A stretch of DNA of 64,000 bases from assembly GCA_965215045.1 (NCBI GenBank), contig OZ244031.1, positions 1,302,001 to 1,366,000 on the forward strand, read 5' to 3'. The notes under the pieces are model-generated. The model ran no database searches. It saw only the letters and a list, made by a program, of their open reading frames with translations, and was not told the origin of the DNA. The position numbers and the translations under genes are program-made. Positions 19,907-29,241 of the stretch are shown here, piece by piece. Source of the DNA: G965215045 sp965215045. GTDB taxonomy: Bacteria; Pseudomonadota; Gammaproteobacteria; JABABF01. The stretch's first letter is position 1. The number at the start of each line of letters is the position of its first letter.

Positions 19907-21610
19907 ATGAACCCGGACGAAGTGTTGATGATGGTGGAGGCCCTGTCGACGGGCAAACGCCTGCCCATGGATACCGTGTTTGAGATCATGGAAGAGGCCC
20001 TGGCGGAGGCCGCCTGTGCCAGTTATGAGAACCAGTACCGGAAACAGGTGAGCATTCGCGTGGACCTGGACCGCAAAACCTGTAAATACAAGACCTTCCG
20101 CACCTGGAGGGTGGCACCGGAGGAAGGTGAGGAAATTCCCGTGAGTGCGCCATCGTCCGCGGATGGGGCCACGGAGGAGGGAGCATCGGAGAAGAGCGAG
20201 CAGGCTGCGCCCCCGGCGTCGGAGAACGGCGAGGCTGCGCCCCCGGCGTCGGAGAACGGCGAGGCTGCGACCCCGGTGGCAGAGAACGGCGAGGTGCCCG
20301 GGGAACTGGAGGAGTACAACGAGAACTTGCACCTGCGGCTTTCGGCAGCGCAGAAAAAGGATTCTTCCCTGCAGGTGGGCGATGTTTACGAGGAGGCGGT
20401 CAGCGGCTTGAAATTCGGACGCATTTCGGCACAGCGCGCGCGCCAGGTGATCGTGCGCAAGGTGCGGGAGGCGGAACGCAGCCTGGTGGTGAGCGAGTAC
20501 GAGGGCCGCAACGGGGAACTGGTCAACGGCGTGATCGAACACGTCACCCGCGACGGGTATATCGTGATTCTCAACGACAACGTGGAGGCACTTCTGCCGC
20601 ACACGGAAGTGGTCGGCGATGAGCGTTTCCATTCGGGCGACCGGGTGCGGGCCGTGCTCTACAAGATCGACCTGGAAGCGCGCGGCATGCGCCCGCAATT
20701 GCAGATCAGCCGCTGCGTGGATGAGATGCTGATCGAACTGTTCAAGCTGGAGGTGCCCGAGGTTGCCGAGCAGGTGATTGAAATTCGCGCGGTCGCCCGG
20801 GAGCCCGGTTCACGGGCCAAGATCGCGGTCAAGACCAATGACGGGCGCATCGACCCGGTCGGTGTATGCGTCGGGATGCGCGGCTCGCGTGTCCAGGCGG
20901 TGACCGGTCAATTGAACGATGAACGCGTGGACATCATTCTCTGGGACGACAGCCCGCAACAACTGGTGATTAACGCGCTGTCCCCGGCGCAGGTCGGCGC
21001 GGTGTTCATGGACGAGGGCAATAGCGCGATCGAAGTCACGGTGGCGGAGGAAAACCTGGCGCAGGCCCTGGGAATTCGCGGTGAGAACGTGCGCCTGGCC
21101 AGCAAGCTGGTGGGCTGGAAAATCAAGATTGTCACCCCGGAAGAGGCGGCGGCCCGCAGCCGCAGCGCAGAGCGCGGTCGCCTGGAAACCCTGGCCCGCG
21201 ACCTGGAGCTCGACTTGGTGCAGGCCGCGGCCCTGCAGGGGGCGGGCTTTGCGGACCTCGACCAGGTCTGCGATGCCGAGGTCCAGGCACTGACGGCGGT
21301 GGAGGGCATCGACGAGGCCCTGGCCGTGCAGTTGCAGGAGCGGGCGGAGAATGCGCTGATGGTGCGGTTGCTCAGCGATGAGACGGACGAGGAGGCGGTG
21401 CAGGAACCGGCGGACGACCTGCTCAACATGGAGGGCATGGATCGCGATCTCGCGTACACGCTGAGCAGGAACGGGATTGTTTCCATGGAAAAACTGGCGG
21501 AACAGTCGGTCGACGAATTGCTGGAGATCGAGGGAGTGGAAGAGGAACAGGCGCGCAAGTTGATCCTGACGGCGCGCGAGCCGTGGTTTTCCGGGGAGAG
21601 TAAAGCTTAA
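19907..21610 (+). CDS. nusA: Transcription elongation/termination factor NusA
   Basis: 567 residues starting MNPDEVLMMVEALSTGKRLP, about 70 longer than E. coli NusA. The N-terminal RNAP-binding domain continues after an inserted acidic low-complexity segment (about 75-140) with SENGEAAPPA repeats. S1 (GELVNGVIEHVTRDGYIVIL), KH1 and KH2 (KIAVKTNDGRIDPVGVCVGM; NVRLASKLVGWKI) follow, then the two C-terminal acidic repeats typical of gammaproteobacteria. NusA controls pausing, termination and antitermination. The inserted repeat in a core factor is unusual. Confidence 0.97.
   Translation: MNPDEVLMMVEALSTGKRLPMDTVFEIMEEALAEAACASYENQYRKQVSIRVDLDRKTCKYKTFRTWRVAPEEGEEIPVSAPSSADGATEEGASEKSEQAAPPASENGEAAPPASENGEAATPVAENGEVPGELEEYNENLHLRLSAAQKKDSSLQVGDVYEEAVSGLKFGRISAQRARQVIVRKVREAERSLVVSEYEGRNGELVNGVIEHVTRDGYIVILNDNVEALLPHTEVVGDERFHSGDRVRAVLYKIDLEARGMRPQLQISRCVDEMLIELFKLEVPEVAEQVIEIRAVAREPGSRAKIAVKTNDGRIDPVGVCVGMRGSRVQAVTGQLNDERVDIILWDDSPQQLVINALSPAQVGAVFMDEGNSAIEVTVAEENLAQALGIRGENVRLASKLVGWKIKIVTPEEAAARSRSAERGRLETLARDLELDLVQAAALQGAGFADLDQVCDAEVQALTAVEGIDEALAVQLQERAENALMVRLLSDETDEEAVQEPADDLLNMEGMDRDLAYTLSRNGIVSMEKLAEQSVDELLEIEGVEEEQARKLILTAREPWFSGESKA
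20207..20296 (+). repeat. 30-bp in-frame tandem repeat in nusA
   Basis: Three copies of a 30-bp unit encoding APPASENGEA (the last is variant, TPVAENGEV). The unit keeps frame and lies in the acidic insertion within the NusA N-terminal region. Confidence 0.93.
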
Positions 21611-21649
21611 ACGCAGTGCTTCTGAGGCGCGGCGCGGGCAGGCAAAACC

Positions 21650-24139
21650 ATGGCGAAGATCAAGATTAGCGTACTGGCTGAAAAAACGCGCAAGCCGGTC
21701 GATGAGATCCTGGAAAAGGTCCGCGAGGCCGGGCTGAAATACGATTCCGCCGCCGACACGCTCTCCGACGAGGAATACAAGTCTTTCTTGCGTTACCTGC
21801 GCGGCCAGCGCAAGACCGCCGATTCCGGGCAACCGGAGGCTGCAGATGCTCCCGGGGAGGTGGTGGCCCAGGACGGGCGGCGCATCAGCGTGGAGATCCG
21901 CAAGAGTGCCGCCGCTGCCGGCGGCCTGGTGGACGACCTGGAGCAGCGCCGCCAGCAGGGCGAGGAATCGCGCAAGAAGCAGTTGGAGGCGCACGCCAGG
22001 AAACAACAGGAAAAAAGTGCCGCCAAGAAACAGGACGGGGAGAAAGCCGCCGTCCCCGCACCGGCAACGGAGGCGGCGCGCACGACGAAGAAGGCACCGA
22101 CAACGCGGCGCTACCGTAAAGACGAGGACGTGGAAGAGACGACCGCGGCCAAAAACAAGCGCCGGCGTGGTGGTCGTCTCTCGCCCGAGGAACTGGGGCG
22201 CGGCGAGGCCTGGCGCGTGGTGGAAAAATTGCTGAATGAAACCGGCGAAGAGGAGAAGACGGCAGCGGGCGCCCCCCGCCGGCAGGGCATCCCTCTCGTG
22301 CGCAAGGCGGAGCAGAGGCAGCAGGCTTTTCAGAAGCCGACCCGGAAAACCGTGCGCCGCGTGGAACTGGGTGAACAGATCGATGTGGCGACCCTGGCGG
22401 TCAGGATGTCAGTCAAAAAAGACCAGGTGATACAGGAATTGGCCAAGCTGGGCGTGGAAATTGAAGATGAGCAGGAGCGCGTGGACCGCGACACGGCCGC
22501 CCTGGTGGCCGGCGAATTGGGGCACAAGGTGGCGTACCAGGAGGAGCAGACTGCCACGGCCCGCGAGCAGGCGATTCGCGCCATCGAGGGTGCCGACAAG
22601 CCGCGCCTGCCGGTGGTTGCCGTGATGGGTCACGTGGACCACGGCAAGACTTCGCTGCTGGATTGCATTCGCAAAACCCGGCGCGCCGGGGAGGAAGCCG
22701 GCGGGATCACCCAGCATATCGGCGCCTGGCGTGTCGGGACGGAACACGGCGATGTGGTTTTTATCGATACCCCGGGCCATGCGGCTTTCAGTGCCATGCG
22801 CGCCCGCGGAGCACAGGGTGCCGACGTGGTGGTTCTCGTGGTGGCGGCGGACGATGGCGTGATGCCGCAAACCCGGGAGGCATCGGAACATGCGCGCCTG
22901 GCGGGCGCATCCCTGGTGGTGGCGGTCAACAAGGTGGACCTGGAGGGTGCCGATGCCGAGAAGGTGTACCAGGAGTTGGCGTCCATCGACGTGCTGACCG
23001 AAAAGTGGGGTGGTGACGTGCAGTGCGCCGAGGTTTCCGCCAAGAGTGGCACCGGTATCGATGAGCTGCTGCAGGCGATCTTGCTGACCGCGGAGATGCT
23101 GGAGCTGCGGGCCCCGCTCGATGTGCCGGCACAGGGCGTTGTGCTGGAGGCCAGTGTCGACCGGGGACGCGGGGTGCTCTGCTCGCTGCTGGTGCAGCGC
23201 GGGATATTGCGCAAGGGCAATGTGCTCCTGGCCGGGGACTTTTATGGCAAGGTGCGCAGTATGCACGATGAAGACGGCAAGTCGCTCTCTGCGGCCGGCC
23301 CCTCGACACCGGTGGAAGTGGTGGCCCTGCGCGGTCTTCCGGAAGCGGGCACGCCTTTCCTGGTGACGGAAAACGAAAAGCAGGCGCGCGAAATCGTCAC
23401 CCTGCGCGAACGGGAACAGAAGACCGCGACGCCGGCGGCCGACGATGCACCGCAGCGGGACGCCGAGGAGGTTTTCGCCCTGGCGGCTTCCCAGGAAAAT
23501 GGCCAGGGCCGGGAACTCAAACTGATTATCAAGGCCGATACCCGCGGTTCCCTGGAGGCGATCACGGCGGCCGTGCAGGGCCTGGGCCAGGAGGAAACCC
23601 CGGTGCGGGTGCTCTCCGGCGGTGTCGGGGGCATCACCGACTCGGACGTCAGCATCGCGGCGACCACCGGTGCCTGCCTGCTGGGTTTCAACGTGCGTTC
23701 TTCGGCGGCGGTGCGCAAGCAGGCCGAGGCGCTGTCGGTCAAGCTGCTCTACTTCAGCGTGATTTACGAGCTCCTGGAAGACGTGCAGGAAATGCTCAAG
23801 GAAACGGTGGTACCGGAAGCGCGCGAGAACATCCTGGGCATCGCCGAGGTGCGCGATGTCTTCAGTTCCAAGCGTTTCCGCAAGGTCGCCGGCTGCATGG
23901 TGACGGAGGGCACGGTGCGGCGCAACAATCCGGTGCGCGTACTGCGCGATAACGTGGTGATTTTCGAGGGTGAGCTGGACTCGTTGCGGCGTTTCCAGGA
24001 GAACGTCAGCGAGGTGCGCAATGGCACCGAATGCGGCATCGGGGTGAAAAATTACGAAGACATCCGCCCGGGTGACAGCATCGAAGTGTTTGAGAGGGTC
24101 CAGCCCGGGAACCCGGCCCAGTCCGCGGGACAGGCTTGA
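21650..24139 (+). CDS. infB: Translation initiation factor IF-2
   Basis: 829 residues. The N-terminal IF2_N motif (KISVLAEKTRKPVDEILEKVREAG) is followed by a charged Lys/Glu linker and a second IF2_N-like segment. The GTPase has G1 GHVDHGKTS at about 327, DTPGH, NKVD and SAKSGTG. C-terminal domains II-IV follow. IF-2 brings fMet-tRNA to the 30S subunit and drives subunit joining. Its TGA stop overlaps a possible TTG start of rbfA. Confidence 0.98.
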   Translation: MAKIKISVLAEKTRKPVDEILEKVREAGLKYDSAADTLSDEEYKSFLRYLRGQRKTADSGQPEAADAPGEVVAQDGRRISVEIRKSAAAAGGLVDDLEQRRQQGEESRKKQLEAHARKQQEKSAAKKQDGEKAAVPAPATEAARTTKKAPTTRRYRKDEDVEETTAAKNKRRRGGRLSPEELGRGEAWRVVEKLLNETGEEEKTAAGAPRRQGIPLVRKAEQRQQAFQKPTRKTVRRVELGEQIDVATLAVRMSVKKDQVIQELAKLGVEIEDEQERVDRDTAALVAGELGHKVAYQEEQTATAREQAIRAIEGADKPRLPVVAVMGHVDHGKTSLLDCIRKTRRAGEEAGGITQHIGAWRVGTEHGDVVFIDTPGHAAFSAMRARGAQGADVVVLVVAADDGVMPQTREASEHARLAGASLVVAVNKVDLEGADAEKVYQELASIDVLTEKWGGDVQCAEVSAKSGTGIDELLQAILLTAEMLELRAPLDVPAQGVVLEASVDRGRGVLCSLLVQRGILRKGNVLLAGDFYGKVRSMHDEDGKSLSAAGPSTPVEVVALRGLPEAGTPFLVTENEKQAREIVTLREREQKTATPAADDAPQRDAEEVFALAASQENGQGRELKLIIKADTRGSLEAITAAVQGLGQEETPVRVLSGGVGGITDSDVSIAATTGACLLGFNVRSSAAVRKQAEALSVKLLYFSVIYELLEDVQEMLKETVVPEARENILGIAEVRDVFSSKRFRKVAGCMVTEGTVRRNNPVRVLRDNVVIFEGELDSLRRFQENVSEVRNGTECGIGVKNYEDIRPGDSIEVFERVQPGNPAQSAGQA

Positions 24140-24153
24140 GCGAGTGGGAACGG

Positions 24154-24540
24154 ATGATGTCGAACGCGGCGACAAAAAACTTTCACCGGAACGAGCGCGC
24201 GGCGGCCTGGCTGCATCGCACCTTGTGCGGCATTTTGCAGAACCAGTCGCGCGACCCGCGCCTGGCCGGGGTGCGGGTTACCGCGGTGGAACTGAACCGC
24301 GATTCCAGTCATGCGCGGGTGTTTATCAGCCCGCCGGAGGGCGGGGCGGCAGCGGCGTCGGAGTTGCTCGCAGCCTGCAACAGCGCGTCGGGTTTCCTGC
24401 GTTCCCGCCTGGCCGGCTACCGGCAGCTGCGCTCTACGCCGCGCCTGCAGTTCCGCTTCGATTCGGGTATTGCAGACGGCGCGCGCATGGAAGAATTGCT
24501 GCGTTCGCTGCATGCCGGCGGCGAGACGGGGGAAGGCTGA
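24154..24540 (+). CDS. rbfA: Ribosome-binding factor A
   Basis: About 128 residues. Either ATG of the ATGATG at 24154-24159 may be used; a TTG at 24136 overlapping the infB stop is another option. The single KH-like domain shows RNERAAAWLHRTLCGILQ, DPRLAGVRVTAVELNRDSSHARVF and LRSRLAGYRQLRSTPRLQFRFD. RbfA matures the 16S rRNA 5' region and supports cold adaptation. Its place between infB and truB is conserved. Confidence 0.93.
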   Translation: MMSNAATKNFHRNERAAAWLHRTLCGILQNQSRDPRLAGVRVTAVELNRDSSHARVFISPPEGGAAAASELLAACNSASGFLRSRLAGYRQLRSTPRLQFRFDSGIADGARMEELLRSLHAGGETGEG

Positions 24541-24545
24541 GCATC

Positions 24546-25466
24546 ATGGGCCGCAGGCGGGGACGTCCCATCGACGGTGTGCTGGCACTGAACAAGCCGG
24601 CGGGTCTCAGTTCCAACGCCGCCTTGCAGAGGGCCAAGGCCTTGTTCCACGCACTCAAGGCCGGGCATACCGGCAGCCTGGACCCGGCCGCCACCGGCGT
24701 ATTGCCCCTGTGTTTTGGCCGCGCGACCCGCTTCGCCGGCTTTTTGCTCGATGCGGACAAGCGGTATCGTTGCCGCTGTGTTTTCGGTCTCAGCACCACC
24801 ACCGGGGACGTCGAGGGGGAGATCACCGGGGAGTGGGATGCCGGCACCCTGGATGCGCGGCGCCTCGAGTCCGTGCTGGCGGAATTTCGCGGCACCATCT
24901 CCCAGGTGCCGCCGATGTATTCGGCACTCAAGCGGGGCGGCCAGCCGCTGTACCGACTGGCACGGCAAGGCCTGGAAGTGGAACGCGCCGCGCGAGAGGT
25001 GCAGATCCGGCACTTGCAACTGCTGTCATTCTGCCCGGGAAGCCGGGCACAGGCGGAACTTACAGTGCACTGCAGCAAGGGTGTCTACATCCGCACGCTC
25101 ATAGAGGATATCGGGCGGCGCCTGGGTTGCGGGGCGTATGTGACCGGCCTGCACCGGACGCGGGCCGGCGGTTTTGATGAGCGGGATGCGATCGAGCTGC
25201 AGACGCTGGAAGAGTTGAAACAGCGCGCTGCGTACGCGGAGATGGACGCCCTGCTGTGCTCGGTGGACCACGCGGTCGCACACCTGCCGGAGGTCTGCCT
25301 GCCCGCGGCCGGCGGCATGCGCCTGCGCCGGGGACAGCCGGTGCGCCCGGCGATGCGCGTGGCGGACGGCCTGGTGTGCGTCCGTCTGCACAGCGGGGAA
25401 TTTATCGGCGTCGGCGAAATGCTGGACGGCGGCGTATTGGCACCCAGGCGCCTGGTGGCGGCCTGA
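24546..25466 (+). CDS. truB: tRNA pseudouridine-55 synthase TruB
   Basis: 306 residues. It starts MGRRRGRPIDGVLALNKPAG, typical of the family. The catalytic Asp lies in KAGHTGSLDPAATGVLPLCFG, followed by the YRCRCVFGLSTTTGD loop and the C-terminal PUA-like region. TruB makes Psi55 in the tRNA T loop. It begins 5 bp after rbfA in the conserved operon. Confidence 0.97.
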   Translation: MGRRRGRPIDGVLALNKPAGLSSNAALQRAKALFHALKAGHTGSLDPAATGVLPLCFGRATRFAGFLLDADKRYRCRCVFGLSTTTGDVEGEITGEWDAGTLDARRLESVLAEFRGTISQVPPMYSALKRGGQPLYRLARQGLEVERAAREVQIRHLQLLSFCPGSRAQAELTVHCSKGVYIRTLIEDIGRRLGCGAYVTGLHRTRAGGFDERDAIELQTLEELKQRAAYAEMDALLCSVDHAVAHLPEVCLPAAGGMRLRRGQPVRPAMRVADGLVCVRLHSGEFIGVGEMLDGGVLAPRRLVAA

Positions 25467-25510
25467 GTGAGAGTTTTTCAGACGGGAGCACGTTAAGCGA
25501 GAGACGAGTC

Positions 25511-25780
25511 ATGGCGCTATCCAAAGAACGCAAGCAAGACATCATCAGTGAATACCGGCACGAGGAGGGTGACACCGGTTCGCCGGAGGTGCAAATTGCG
25601 TTGCTCAGCGCGAATATCGCCGAGCTGCAACAGCACTTTTCCGAGCACGGCAAGGACCACGCTTCGCGCCGCGGCCTGATACGCATGGTCAATCAACGGC
25701 GCAAGCTGCTGGATTACCTCAAAGAACGGGACAGTGCCCGTTACCGGAAAATCATCCGGCGTCTCGAATTGCGCCGTTGA
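25511..25780 (+). CDS. rpsO: 30S ribosomal protein S15
   Basis: 89 residues, the exact family length. It contains DTGSPEVQIALLSANIAELQQHF and SRRGLIRMVNQRRKLLDYLKE. S15 nucleates the central domain of 16S rRNA. It lies between truB and pnp as in E. coli. Confidence 0.98.
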   Translation: MALSKERKQDIISEYRHEEGDTGSPEVQIALLSANIAELQQHFSEHGKDHASRRGLIRMVNQRRKLLDYLKERDSARYRKIIRRLELRR

Positions 25781-25814
25781 GAGTTTTACCCCCAAGACTG
25801 GAGAGAAATCGAAA

Positions 25815-27899
25815 ATGAAGAAAGCGAGCAGAACGTTTCAATACGGCGAGCATCAACTGACGCTGGAGACCGGGCGCATCGCCCGGCAGGCCAAGGGTTC
25901 GGTGCTGGTGCGCATGGGCAATACCGTGGTGCTGGCTGCCGTTACCGTCGGCGAGCCGCGCGAGGGCATCAATTTCATGCCGTTGACCGTCCACTACCAA
26001 GAGCGTTTTTACGCCTCGGGCCGCATTCCCGGCAGTTTTTTTCGCCGCGAGGGTCGACCCTCCGAGAAAGAAACCCTGGTGTCCCGCCTGATCGACCGCC
26101 CCCTGCGGCCGCTGTTTCCCAAGGGCTTTGCGCGTGAAACCCTGGTGATGTGCACGGTGATGTCCGCCGAGCTCGACGAACTGGACCCGGATATTCCGGC
26201 GATGATCGGCGCCTCGGCGGCCCTGGCACTGTCCGGTGTCCCGTTCCATGGACCGATTGCCGCGGCGCGGGTCGGCCTGGATGCAGAGGGGAATTACCTG
26301 CTGAACCCGGGTGGTACGGTGCTGGGAGAATCGTACCTGGACATGGTGATCGCCGGCAGCGAGGACGCGGTGCTGATGGTGGAATCCCAGGCGGAGGAGC
26401 TGAGCGAGGAACGGATGCTCGATGCGGTGATGTACGGACATCGCGAGATGCAAACCGTGATCCGTGAGATACAGGCCCTGGCGGCGGAAGCCGGGGTGAC
26501 GCCCGACCCGTGGGAGCAGCCGGAAGGCGATCCCGCCCTGGCCGAAAAACTGCGGGCGTCCTTTGCGGCACCGATCGCCGCGGCCTACCAGATCACCGAC
26601 AAGCCGGAACGCTATGCGCGCCTCGATGAATTGCGTGAACAGGCACAGCAGGAATTGTTGCCCGGGGAAGAGCAGGAGACGGCACCCGTCACCGACGCCT
26701 TCGGCAAGCTGGAGAAGCAGCTGGTGCGCGAGCGTGTGCTGTCCGGTGAGCCGCGTATCGACGGACGGGACCTGCACACGGTGCGTCCCATCGATATAGA
26801 GGTCGGCCTGTTGCCGCGCGCTCACGGCTCGGCCCTGTTTACCCGCGGCGAGACGCAGGCGATCGGTGCGGTGACCCTGGGCACCGCCCGCGATGCGCAG
26901 ATCATCGACGCCCTGGACGGCCGGCAGGATGATTACCTGATGTTGCACTACAACTTTCCGCCCTATTGCGTGGGCGAGAGCGGGCGCGTGGGGCCGCCGG
27001 GACGGCGGGAGATCGGGCACGGGCGGCTGGCCCGGCGCGGGCTGAAGGCGGTGCTGCCTTCGCAGGAGTCCTTTCCCTACACGATCCGCGTGGTCTCCGA
27101 GATCACCGAGTCCAACGGCTCCAGTTCCATGGCGACCGTGTGCATCGGCAGCCTGGCGTTGATGGATGCCGGGGTACCCCTGCGCGCACCCGTGGCGGGC
27201 GTGGCCATGGGGCTGGTCAAGGAAGCGGAGCGCTTTGCCGTGCTGACCGATATCCTGGGGGATGAAGACCACCTGGGGGACATGGATTTCAAGGTCGCGG
27301 GCACCGCCGACGGTATCACCGCCCTGCAGATGGACATCAAGATCGCCGGCATCGACGAGCAGATCATGCGCCAGGCACTGACCCAGGCGCGCGAAGCCCG
27401 TCTGCATATCCTGGAGGAGATGGCCAAGGTGCTCAGCGAGTCGCGGCCCCAGGTCGCCGACCACGCGCCGGGGCTGGAGATCATGCATATCCCCGTGGAC
27501 CGGATTCGCGATGTGATCGGCAAGGGCGGGGCGACGATTCGCGCCCTGACCGAGGAGACCGGCACCGGCATCGATGTCGAACAGGATGGCAGTGTGCGGG
27601 TGTACGGCGAGAACCGCGATGCGATCCGGGAGGCGATGGACCGGATTGCGGCCCTGACTGCCGAGGTGGAGGTCGGCGAAGTCTACGAGGGCGAAGTGGT
27701 GCGCATTACGGACTTTGGCGCCTTCGTCAATATCCTGCCGGGCAAGGACGGGCTGGTGCATATTTCACAGATTGCACCGGAACGGGTGGAACGGGTCACG
27801 GACTACCTGAGCGAGGGGCAGCGGGTGCGCACCAAGGTCATCCAGGTCGACGAAACGGGTCGCATCAAGCTCAGCATCAAGGAGCTGGCCAACCACTGA
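25815..27899 (+). CDS. pnp: Polyribonucleotide nucleotidyltransferase (PNPase)
   Basis: 694 residues. Two RNase PH domains (MGNTVVLAAVTV; GSALFTRGETQAIGAVTLG) flank an all-helical linker. KH (VIGKGGATIRALTEETG) and S1 (EGEVVRITDFGAFVNILPG) domains follow. It degrades RNA 3' to 5' with phosphate. The family signature after the linker reads EPRIDGRDL. It ends the nusA operon and converges on panD 88 bp away; no clear terminator was seen between them. Confidence 0.98.
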   Translation: MKKASRTFQYGEHQLTLETGRIARQAKGSVLVRMGNTVVLAAVTVGEPREGINFMPLTVHYQERFYASGRIPGSFFRREGRPSEKETLVSRLIDRPLRPLFPKGFARETLVMCTVMSAELDELDPDIPAMIGASAALALSGVPFHGPIAAARVGLDAEGNYLLNPGGTVLGESYLDMVIAGSEDAVLMVESQAEELSEERMLDAVMYGHREMQTVIREIQALAAEAGVTPDPWEQPEGDPALAEKLRASFAAPIAAAYQITDKPERYARLDELREQAQQELLPGEEQETAPVTDAFGKLEKQLVRERVLSGEPRIDGRDLHTVRPIDIEVGLLPRAHGSALFTRGETQAIGAVTLGTARDAQIIDALDGRQDDYLMLHYNFPPYCVGESGRVGPPGRREIGHGRLARRGLKAVLPSQESFPYTIRVVSEITESNGSSSMATVCIGSLALMDAGVPLRAPVAGVAMGLVKEAERFAVLTDILGDEDHLGDMDFKVAGTADGITALQMDIKIAGIDEQIMRQALTQAREARLHILEEMAKVLSESRPQVADHAPGLEIMHIPVDRIRDVIGKGGATIRALTEETGTGIDVEQDGSVRVYGENRDAIREAMDRIAALTAEVEVGEVYEGEVVRITDFGAFVNILPGKDGLVHISQIAPERVERVTDYLSEGQRVRTKVIQVDETGRIKLSIKELANH

Positions 27900-27987
27900 G
27901 CGGGACGGCTCCCGGGTGCTGGTGGCGGGGGCGGGGTTCGGCTCCGGACGGCGTGGGCCGGGTGGTGTGGCGGACGGTGGGCCGCTT

Positions 27988-28368
27988 TCAGGCGGCCTGC
28001 ACCGGGGTGGTATCGGCGATGCGGAGGATGCGGTTGTCCTGGTCCAGGTAGACCAGGCGCGGGCGGAAATTGAGTAGTTCGACCTCGCTGCAGGAGGCGT
28101 AGGCGCAGATAATGACCCGGTCGCCCACGGAGGCCTTGTGAGCGGCGGCACCGTTCACCGAGATAATGCCGGAATGCTCTGCGGCGCGGATTGCATACGT
28201 GGTGAACCGCTCTCCATTGCTGATATTGTAGATTTGAATCTGCTCGTATTCGCGAATTCCCGCCTGGTCCAGCAGATGTCCATCGATGGCGCAGGAACCT
28301 TCGTATTCCAGTTCTACCAGGCTGACACGCGCCTGGTGCAACTTGGCTTTGAGCATGGTGGTCTGCAT
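27988..28368 (-). CDS. panD: Aspartate 1-decarboxylase
   Basis: 126 residues. The chosen ATG has GGGAG upstream and gives the usual start MLKAKLHQARV after four residues. The self-cleavage site making the pyruvoyl cofactor is in YEGSCAID (Gly-Ser). PanD makes beta-alanine for pantothenate. It is the last gene of the minus-strand operon, 4 bp after panC. Confidence 0.97.
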   Translation of the reverse strand: MQTTMLKAKLHQARVSLVELEYEGSCAIDGHLLDQAGIREYEQIQIYNISNGERFTTYAIRAAEHSGIISVNGAAAHKASVGDRVIICAYASCSEVELLNFRPRLVYLDQDNRILRIADTTPVQAA

Positions 28369-28372
28369 GGTT

Positions 28373-29236
28373 TTATCTCCCGGTTGCACCAGTTTTGAGG
28401 CTGATATTGTCAATCAGGCGGGCGTTACCTAACACCCCGGCGGCTAACACTACCATATTTTTGGTTCCAAAGGTAACACTTTGAAGGTTGACGGTATCAC
28501 AGATATTGTAGTAGTCCACGGCAAAGCCGGCGGCCCTTAGCTTTCTTGCGCCCTCCCGCTGCAGTGCGGCAAAATTGCGCTCCCCGGCCAGCAGGCGGTC
28601 CCGGGTGTGGCACAGGGTTCGATACAGGGCCGGGGCGGCACTCCGTTCCGCGGGTCCCAGGTAACGGTTGCGGGAACTCATTGCCAGGCCGTCCGCCTCC
28701 CGCACCGTCGGCACGGCGGCGATGCGCACCGGAATATTCAGGTCCCTGACCATCCGCCGGATCACGCACAGCTGCTGGTAGTCTTTTTTGCCGAAGATCG
28801 CCACATCCGGCTGCACCAGCTGCAACAGCTTGGCGACCACCGTGGCGACCCCGCTAAAGTGCCCGGGCCGGCTGGCACCGCAGAGAATGTTCGACAGTGC
28901 CGGCACCCGGACTTCCGTGTGCGGCAGCGCATCGCGGGGATACATGACGTTGTGCGCGGGCGCAAACAGGTGCTGGACACCCGCTTCCTGCAGCAGGGCG
29001 CGGTCCCGCCGGGGCGTCCTGGGATAGTGCCGGAAATCCTCCCCGGCTCCGAACTGGCTCGGGTTGACGAAGATGCTGGCGACCGTGATGTCCGCCTGCC
29101 GTTGTGCGCCACGCACCAGGCGGATATGCCCGGCGTGGAGATTGCCCATCGTCGCCACCAGGGCGATACTGCGTCCCCGGGCCCGCTCTTGCGCCAGCAC
29201 CCGGCGCAGCGCCGCCGCCGTCCGATGCACTTGCAC
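28373..29236 (-). CDS. panC: Pantothenate synthetase
   Basis: 287 residues from a GTG start. It joins pantoate and beta-alanine with ATP. It shows the HIGH-type nucleotide motif in MGNLHAGHIRLV, SIFVNPSQFG, the pantoate loop PGHFSGVATVVAKL, FGKKDYQQL and the KMSKS-like AMSSRNRYL. It lies between panB and panD. Confidence 0.97.
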   Translation of the reverse strand: MQVHRTAAALRRVLAQERARGRSIALVATMGNLHAGHIRLVRGAQRQADITVASIFVNPSQFGAGEDFRHYPRTPRRDRALLQEAGVQHLFAPAHNVMYPRDALPHTEVRVPALSNILCGASRPGHFSGVATVVAKLLQLVQPDVAIFGKKDYQQLCVIRRMVRDLNIPVRIAAVPTVREADGLAMSSRNRYLGPAERSAAPALYRTLCHTRDRLLAGERNFAALQREGARKLRAAGFAVDYYNICDTVNLQSVTFGTKNMVVLAAGVLGNARLIDNISLKTGATGR

Positions 29237-29241
29237 GGGGA

